6,373 nucleotides of DNA from CAZVCJ01 sp964625745 (lineage in GTDB: Bacteria > Chloroflexota > Anaerolineae > VGOG01), in NCBI GenBank assembly GCA_964625745.1, contig CAZVCJ010000210.1, positions 1-6,373 of the forward strand, given 5' to 3'. This document shows, piece after piece, positions 3,123-6,373 of this stretch. A program made the position numbers and the translations under genes. A model generated the notes under the pieces. That model was not told the origin of the DNA, ran no database searches, and saw only the letters and a program-made list of their open reading frames with translations. The stretch's first letter is position 1. Each line of letters opens with the position of its first letter.

Positions 3123-6023
3123 ATGTCTAACCGTTTCAAAGTAAGCATAGCAACGATGGTTGTTCTGATCCTGATCGTCGGTTGTGGAAGAGCCGAGCCA
3201 ACGCCCTCCCCTGCTCCCACGTCCACACCTGCTTCCACGCCCACCGCATCTGACAACCTCGATACAGCCTGGGACGACCGCGCCATCTTCCGCTCAGGGC
3301 TGATTGACACGGAACAAGAGGTGCTGGGCCGCTTGCCCGGCGCCAGCGTGTACCACATTGACTTTCAGGTTTCCGACGACTTTCTCCTCCTGGAAGGCCA
3401 CGAAGAGGTCCACTACACTAACCAGGAGAATGAACCCCTCGACGAGGTCTACTTTCGGCTGTTCCCCAACATAACCGGTGGTAAGGCGACCGTCTCAGCA
3501 GTCCAGGTAGACGGCCAGGACGTGAAACCCGCCTACGAATTCCAGGATAGCGCGCTTCATGTACCGCTGCCGACGGCTCTGCCACCCGGCGAACAGGTGG
3601 TCATCCAGATGGACTTCGAGGTGGAAGTGGCCCAGGAGATGGGCGGCAACTATGGCCTGTTCGGCTACTTCGACGGCGTGTTGGTGCTGGATGAGTTCTA
3701 CCCGGCCATCCCGGTCTACGACGATGAGAGCTGGAACGTAGAGGTTCCGTCTCGCAACGGCGACGTAACCTATTACGACGCCAGCTTCTACCTGGTGCGC
3801 GTGACCGCACCGGCCAACCTGACGGTCGTCGCTTCAGGAATCCAGGTCGCTCGTGAGCACGAGGTGGATAACCAGGTTCTGACCTTCGCCGCCGGCCCCG
3901 CCCGCGATTTCTACCTGGCCGCCAGCGAGGACTACACCGTGATCAGCGAGACAGTTGGAGAGACGACAGTAAACAGCTATGCTTTTGCAGCGCGAGCAGA
4001 GGAGGCGGAACTGGCCTTGCAGTTTGCGACAGACGCGCTGAGAAGCTACAACGAGTGCTTTGGCGTCTATCCGTACACCGAATTCGACGTCGTGAGCACG
4101 CCCATGCAGGCGCTGGGTATGGAGTATCCCGGCTTGGTGGCCATAGCCCTCGGCCTCTACGATCCGAACGAACAAGCGGCGGGATTACCATTTCCAATCG
4201 CACTCGAAAGCACCACTGCCCACGAGGTAGCTCATCAGTGGTTTTACAACGCCGTCGGCAACGATCAGGTAGACGAACCCTGGCTCGACGAGGCCATAGT
4301 CCAATACCTCACCGGCCTCTATTACGTGGATACTCATGGCGAGAGCGCAGCGCGGGATTACCGCGCTTCGTGGGATAGTCGTTGGGATCGCGTTGAGCGC
4401 GTCGACATTCCCATCGGATTACCCGTGGCAGCCTACGCGGATAAAGAATACGGCGCGATTGTCTACGGCCGTGGCCCGCTCTTCGTCGCCGCACTGGCCG
4501 AGGAGATGAGCCAGGAGACGCTCGACGGATTCCTGCGCGACTACTACCAGTCCTACAAATGGGGCATCGGCACGAGCGATGCCTTCAGGCAACTGGCCGA
4601 ACAGCATTGCCAGTGCGACTTGACCGCTCTATTTGAAGAGTGGGTTTACGAGAAGACGGCGACACCGGTTCCATCCACCTCCACACCGGCGCCGCCCACG
4701 CTCACGGCCACGCCTGCGCCACCGACGGCTACGCCGCCCCCAGCAGAGCGCGCCAGCGACGGCGTAGTGCAGGGCTGGGCAGTCCTGGCCCAGAAAGACG
4801 ACTACAGCGATGTGGACATGACCGACATACTGGTGGACCACATCGGCATCACCCAGATGCGCCAGGTGCTCGATGATTCGGGCTGGGACACAGACCACGT
4901 CCACGAACTGCGCGAGTTCGACCGCGAGACCCTACAGGACAACCTCGATTGGCTGGCAGAAAACGCCGACCAGGACGACGTCGTCTTCTTGTACGTAGCC
5001 GCTCACGGCACGTATTTGAAAAAAGTGCTGGCCTGGGACACATTCTTCGCCACCGATTGGGCGGAAATCCCCAGCCAGCGGCGACTGCTGGTCATTGATT
5101 CTTGCCAGGCCGCCAACTACACCGCCACAGTCTCAGGCGATCCATCGCCGCACCTGTCCATCGCTGCTGTGGCCGGGGACGAGTACGCCTGGAGCGGCCT
5201 GGAAGAGGAAGGCCTGCCCATCATCGGCGGGGTTTTCACCCACTACTTCGCCGCTGCCTTCGATGACCCAGACGCCGACTCCGACGGTAACGGCCTGGTT
5301 TCTGTGCAAGAAGCCGCACTGATGGCCGAGGGTCAACAACGCACCTACATGCACGACGTGGTCTTTGCCGTGCCGGAGTTCGTGGAGATGTACCACAACT
5401 CTGGCGCCTTTCCCGACCAGGACCCTGCCTTCCCCCACGTCGTGGTGGACGACGCCATCGGCGAGCCGCTGTACCTGGCACTACCACCGGTCGCCCCATC
5501 AACGAAGGAAAGTGAAAACATGCGCATAACTATCAGAGTCAGATTCGGCGCACCATCGCCTACTTTCGTGAGTTGGGTGTCAAGCAAGTCTCTCCCGTCC
5601 ACTGCACCGGCGAGAGAGCCATCGCCATGTTCACCGACGAGTACGGCGACGATTATGTCGAGGGTGGCGTGGGGCGCGTCATCGAAAGAGATTAGACACC
5701 CCAGGTGCGACCCACTTTTGAAGTGCGTTGCACCTTGCATCAAAAAAGCGGGAGGCGCTCTACACCTCCCGCTTTGCTATGTAAGACCTCCGAGGTCGTA
5801 TGAACTGTCGCCGCCTGACCCGAGGTGCGATGCGCCAGACCGCTACAGGGCCAGGCTGACTCGCAGGCAGATGTCCACTGCTTGCATATCTGCCTCATCC
5901 AGATGGCCCAACCGTTTCAGGACGGTTGAGGGTATCCTCAAGGCAATTGCATTCATCCTACCTGCTCAGCCTGGATCGTCAGATCCAGGGCTTGTGCCTC
6001 CGCCACCGCGCTCGCAACATTAG
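3123..6023 (+). CDS. Lipoprotein fusion of M1-family zinc aminopeptidase and caspase-like peptidase; 3' end of the frame not authentic
   Basis: Residues 1-20 are a lipoprotein signal (lipobox I-V-G-C, Cys21), then a short Thr/Pro linker. Residues ~70-510 are an M1 (gluzincin) aminopeptidase: G-M-E-Y-P at 332-336 stands for the GAMEN exopeptidase motif, the zinc site is H-E-V-A-H at 367-371 with third ligand Glu390 in WLDEA (18 residues spacing, as in the family), and Tyr448 in VYGRG fits the transition-state tyrosine. A second Thr/Pro linker (512-541) leads to a caspase-like domain, described separately. The gene follows the propeller lipoprotein by 16 bp and has a similar leader sequence. 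Recognisable protein ends near residue 788 (base ~5487). From residue 800 (base 5520) the frame reads out of phase through a metallo-hydrolase remnant, hairpins and genes on the other strand, so the original stop has been lost. Domain calls are firm; the C-terminus after ~5519 is not. Confidence 0.85.
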   Translation: MSNRFKVSIATMVVLILIVGCGRAEPTPSPAPTSTPASTPTASDNLDTAWDDRAIFRSGLIDTEQEVLGRLPGASVYHIDFQVSDDFLLLEGHEEVHYTNQENEPLDEVYFRLFPNITGGKATVSAVQVDGQDVKPAYEFQDSALHVPLPTALPPGEQVVIQMDFEVEVAQEMGGNYGLFGYFDGVLVLDEFYPAIPVYDDESWNVEVPSRNGDVTYYDASFYLVRVTAPANLTVVASGIQVAREHEVDNQVLTFAAGPARDFYLAASEDYTVISETVGETTVNSYAFAARAEEAELALQFATDALRSYNECFGVYPYTEFDVVSTPMQALGMEYPGLVAIALGLYDPNEQAAGLPFPIALESTTAHEVAHQWFYNAVGNDQVDEPWLDEAIVQYLTGLYYVDTHGESAARDYRASWDSRWDRVERVDIPIGLPVAAYADKEYGAIVYGRGPLFVAALAEEMSQETLDGFLRDYYQSYKWGIGTSDAFRQLAEQHCQCDLTALFEEWVYEKTATPVPSTSTPAPPTLTATPAPPTATPPPAERASDGVVQGWAVLAQKDDYSDVDMTDILVDHIGITQMRQVLDDSGWDTDHVHELREFDRETLQDNLDWLAENADQDDVVFLYVAAHGTYLKKVLAWDTFFATDWAEIPSQRRLLVIDSCQAANYTATVSGDPSPHLSIAAVAGDEYAWSGLEEEGLPIIGGVFTHYFAAAFDDPDADSDGNGLVSVQEAALMAEGQQRTYMHDVVFAVPEFVEMYHNSGAFPDQDPAFPHVVVDDAIGEPLYLALPPVAPSTKESENMRITIRVRFGAPSPTFVSWVSSKSLPSTAPAREPSPCSPTSTATIMSRVAWGASSKEIRHPRCDPLLKCVAPCIKKAGGALHLPLCYVRPPRSYELSPPDPRCDAPDRYRARLTRRQMSTACISASSRWPNRFRTVEGILKAIAFILPAQPGSSDPGLVPPPPRSQH
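4656..4745 (+). other. Thr/Pro-rich interdomain linker in the fusion lipoprotein
   Basis: Residues 512-541 consist almost only of Thr, Pro, Ala and Ser and join the aminopeptidase to the caspase-like domain. The DNA at 4710-4732 is nearly the same as at 1028-1050 in the linker of the upstream lipoprotein, so the two linkers share origin or composition-driven similarity. Confidence 0.8.
4755..5483 (+). other. Caspase-like (clan CD) cysteine peptidase domain with EF-hand loop
   Basis: Residues ~545-787 of the fusion lipoprotein. A hydrophobic strand VVFLYVAAHG carries the candidate catalytic His628. A second strand RRLLVIDSCQA carries Asp659-Ser660-Cys661, the usual arrangement of His and Cys at strand ends in caspases, metacaspases and legumain-like peptidases. 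Residues 719-730 (DSDGNGLVSVQE) fit the 12-residue calcium-binding EF-hand loop, with acidic or amide ligands at 1, 3 and 5, Gly at 6, Val at 8 and Glu at 12. Such loops occur at this place in several bacterial caspase-like proteins. The subfamily (C13 versus C14) cannot be settled by eye. The domain would lie outside the membrane. Cleavage specificity is unknown; clan CD enzymes commonly prefer Arg, Lys, Asp or Asn. Confidence 0.75.
5520..5695 (+). pseudogene. Metallo-beta-lactamase-fold hydrolase remnant: start codons joined out of frame to C-terminus
   Basis: ATG at 5520 encodes MRITI, which resembles the opening of metallo-beta-lactamase-fold hydrolases related to the 7,8-dihydropterin-6-methyl-4-aminobenzene-5'-phosphate synthase group. 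A purine-rich GAAGGAAAG (5504-5512) precedes it. Only a few codons later the recognisable sequence moves to another frame (5525-5695), which reads QIRRTIAYFRELGVKQV, then SPVHCTGERA, then GVGRVIERD and a TAG at 5693-5695. The V-x-P-x-H-C-T-G-E/D-R-A motif (His codon 5600-5602) is the typical C-terminal metal-ligand region of this group. A full protein would be roughly 250-280 residues, so about four fifths, including HxHxDH, are missing. The C-terminal match is convincing; reading MRITI as the same gene's start is less sure. Confidence 0.65.
5703..5735. repeat. Imperfect palindrome (hairpin)
   Basis: Bases 5703-5717 pair with 5721-5735 around the loop TTG. The stem is 15 positions with one G-T wobble and one C-C mismatch. 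It begins eight bases after the stop of the metallo-hydrolase remnant. Part of its arm, AGGTGCGA, recurs at 5823-5830, suggesting a dispersed REP-like element rather than a unique terminator. There is no T-run. Confidence 0.65.
5742..5775 (-). terminator. Rho-independent terminator, best oriented for the minus strand
   Basis: An 11-bp perfect stem, 5745-5755 with 5765-5775, encloses a nine-base loop. On the minus strand it ends in a run of six T (A-run at 5742-5747 on the plus strand), the form of an intrinsic terminator for transcripts coming from the right-hand genes. On the plus strand only TTT follows the GC stem, so it may also act weakly for the left-hand genes. It lies between the converging plus- and minus-strand genes, as expected for a shared terminator. 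Confidence 0.8.
5785..5797. repeat. Short perfect palindrome GACCTC-C-GAGGTC
   Basis: Six-base arms around a single central C. It lies ten bases beyond the terminator. It could be an operator-like dyad or part of the same family of intergenic palindromes as 5703-5735. No function can be read from it. Confidence 0.5.
5843..5956 (-). pseudogene. Probable MazF/PemK-family toxin, C-terminal fragment
   Basis: On the minus strand 37 codons run from ATG (5956-5954) to TAG (5845-5843). After MNAIALRI they read PSTVLKRLGHLDEADMQAVD and then ICLRVSLAL. The arrangement R-L-G-x-L-x-x-x-D-M-x-x-V-D-x-x-L-R-x-x-L-x-L resembles the last helix of MazF/PemK endoribonuclease toxins, which are normally about 110 residues. 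The N-terminal beta-barrel with its catalytic Arg/Thr is absent, and the same frame closes with a stop at 5968-5966. An antitoxin gene is not seen. The fragment overlaps the implausible tail of the plus-strand frame. Family assignment is from pattern memory only; an unrelated small protein is possible. Confidence 0.45.
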
Positions 6024-6372
6024 TGTCACCCCAACCGCAACTAACGCCACCAACCCCATCCACGGCGCCACCAGCTCCAGCCTGTTCACCGGCACGACGA
6101 TGCCGCCAACTGGAGGTGGCTGCCCAGGGCCTCCTGGATCAACGATCACCCCATTGGAGAGTCCATCATCGTCCCCCAGACCGCCATCCACCAGCGTGAT
6201 GGTGATGACGTTGTCGCCATCGTTACTACCCACCGGTAGCAGTGCCAGTTCCAGTTGCCGTTTCCACAGTGCCGCCCGCCATGACCATCACGCCCGCGTC
6301 GCTGCTGTTGTTGCCCGGATCGTCACCCACCGCCGTGGTGGTGATGACGGCGGTGTTGGTGAAGGTACTCGT
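5979..6372 (-). pseudogene. Cell-surface repeat protein, C-terminal end (choice-of-anchor type), frame-broken
   Basis: The gene enters from the right edge of the window. From 6372 to 6229 the frame reads STFTNTAVITTTAVGDDPGN and then NSSDAGVMVMAGGTVETATG, a DUF11-like adhesin repeat and the start of the next domain, and stops at TAG 6228-6226. A second frame from about 6233 reads SNDGDNVITITLVDGGLGDD, continues to GGIVVPVN, a membrane helix (about 6074-6015) and a basic tail RARWRRHKPWI, ending at TGA 5981-5979. The tail layout is that of Chloroflexota surface proteins anchored by a C-terminal helix. In related proteins the two parts are separated by a stretch with an FPHGFFSF-like segment that is missing here, so an internal deletion with frame change is more likely than a one-base indel. 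Function: surface attachment or display, ligand unknown. Confidence 0.65.
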
Positions 6373-6373
6373 C

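Noticed and set aside
5523..6023. C-terminal 166 residues of the long plus-strand frame as a real protein domain
   Set aside because: They cross a metallo-hydrolase tail in another frame, three hairpins, and two minus-strand coding remnants. The residues are rich in Ser, Pro, Arg and Cys and show no domain pattern.
1..6373. tRNA, rRNA, transposase or integrase genes
   Set aside because: No cloverleaf, rRNA core, DDE or recombinase motifs were seen on either strand.

Overview
The window reads as a piece of a Chloroflexota-type genome (Anaerolineae or a relative). This is inferred from three things. Two lipoproteins carry long Thr/Pro-rich linkers right after the lipidated cysteine. A fragment on the minus strand ends in a cell-surface C-terminus of the choice-of-anchor type (DGGLGDDDG, then VGGIVVPV, then a membrane helix and a basic tail). 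The base composition is moderately GC-rich. No RNA gene, CRISPR array, insertion sequence or origin was found.

Layout. 1-42: a perfect-looking GC-rich hairpin at the window edge. 43-865 (+): two gene remnants joined end to end, a serine beta-lactamase-fold hydrolase lacking its N-terminus and carrying an amber codon, then the last 36 codons of an alpha/beta hydrolase in another frame. 944-3106 (+): an intact lipoprotein with two beta-propellers, the first made of six exact 132-bp repeat units of the TolB/PD40 type and the second of seven W-anchored blades. 3123-about 5519 (+): a lipoprotein that joins an M1-type zinc aminopeptidase to a caspase-like cysteine peptidase domain with an EF-hand loop. 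Its frame runs on to 6023, but the last 500 bases are not credible coding sequence. 5520-5695 (+): a metallo-beta-lactamase-fold hydrolase reduced to its start and its C-terminus. 5703-5797: a cluster of three hairpins including a terminator. 5843-5956 (-): a probable MazF/PemK-type C-terminal fragment. 5979-6372 (-): the C-terminal end of a surface repeat protein, broken by a frame change.

The two intact genes are 16 bp apart, have near-superimposable lipoprotein leaders and probably form one transcription unit. Together they would put a sensing or binding propeller protein and a two-headed protease on the outside of the cell membrane. That joint role is inference.

The most striking features are the M1-caspase fusion, and the recurring pattern that several flanking genes look internally shortened, with N- and C-terminal parts joined out of frame. 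The second pattern may be true decay by deletion or a sign that assembly gaps were closed up. Raw reads would decide.
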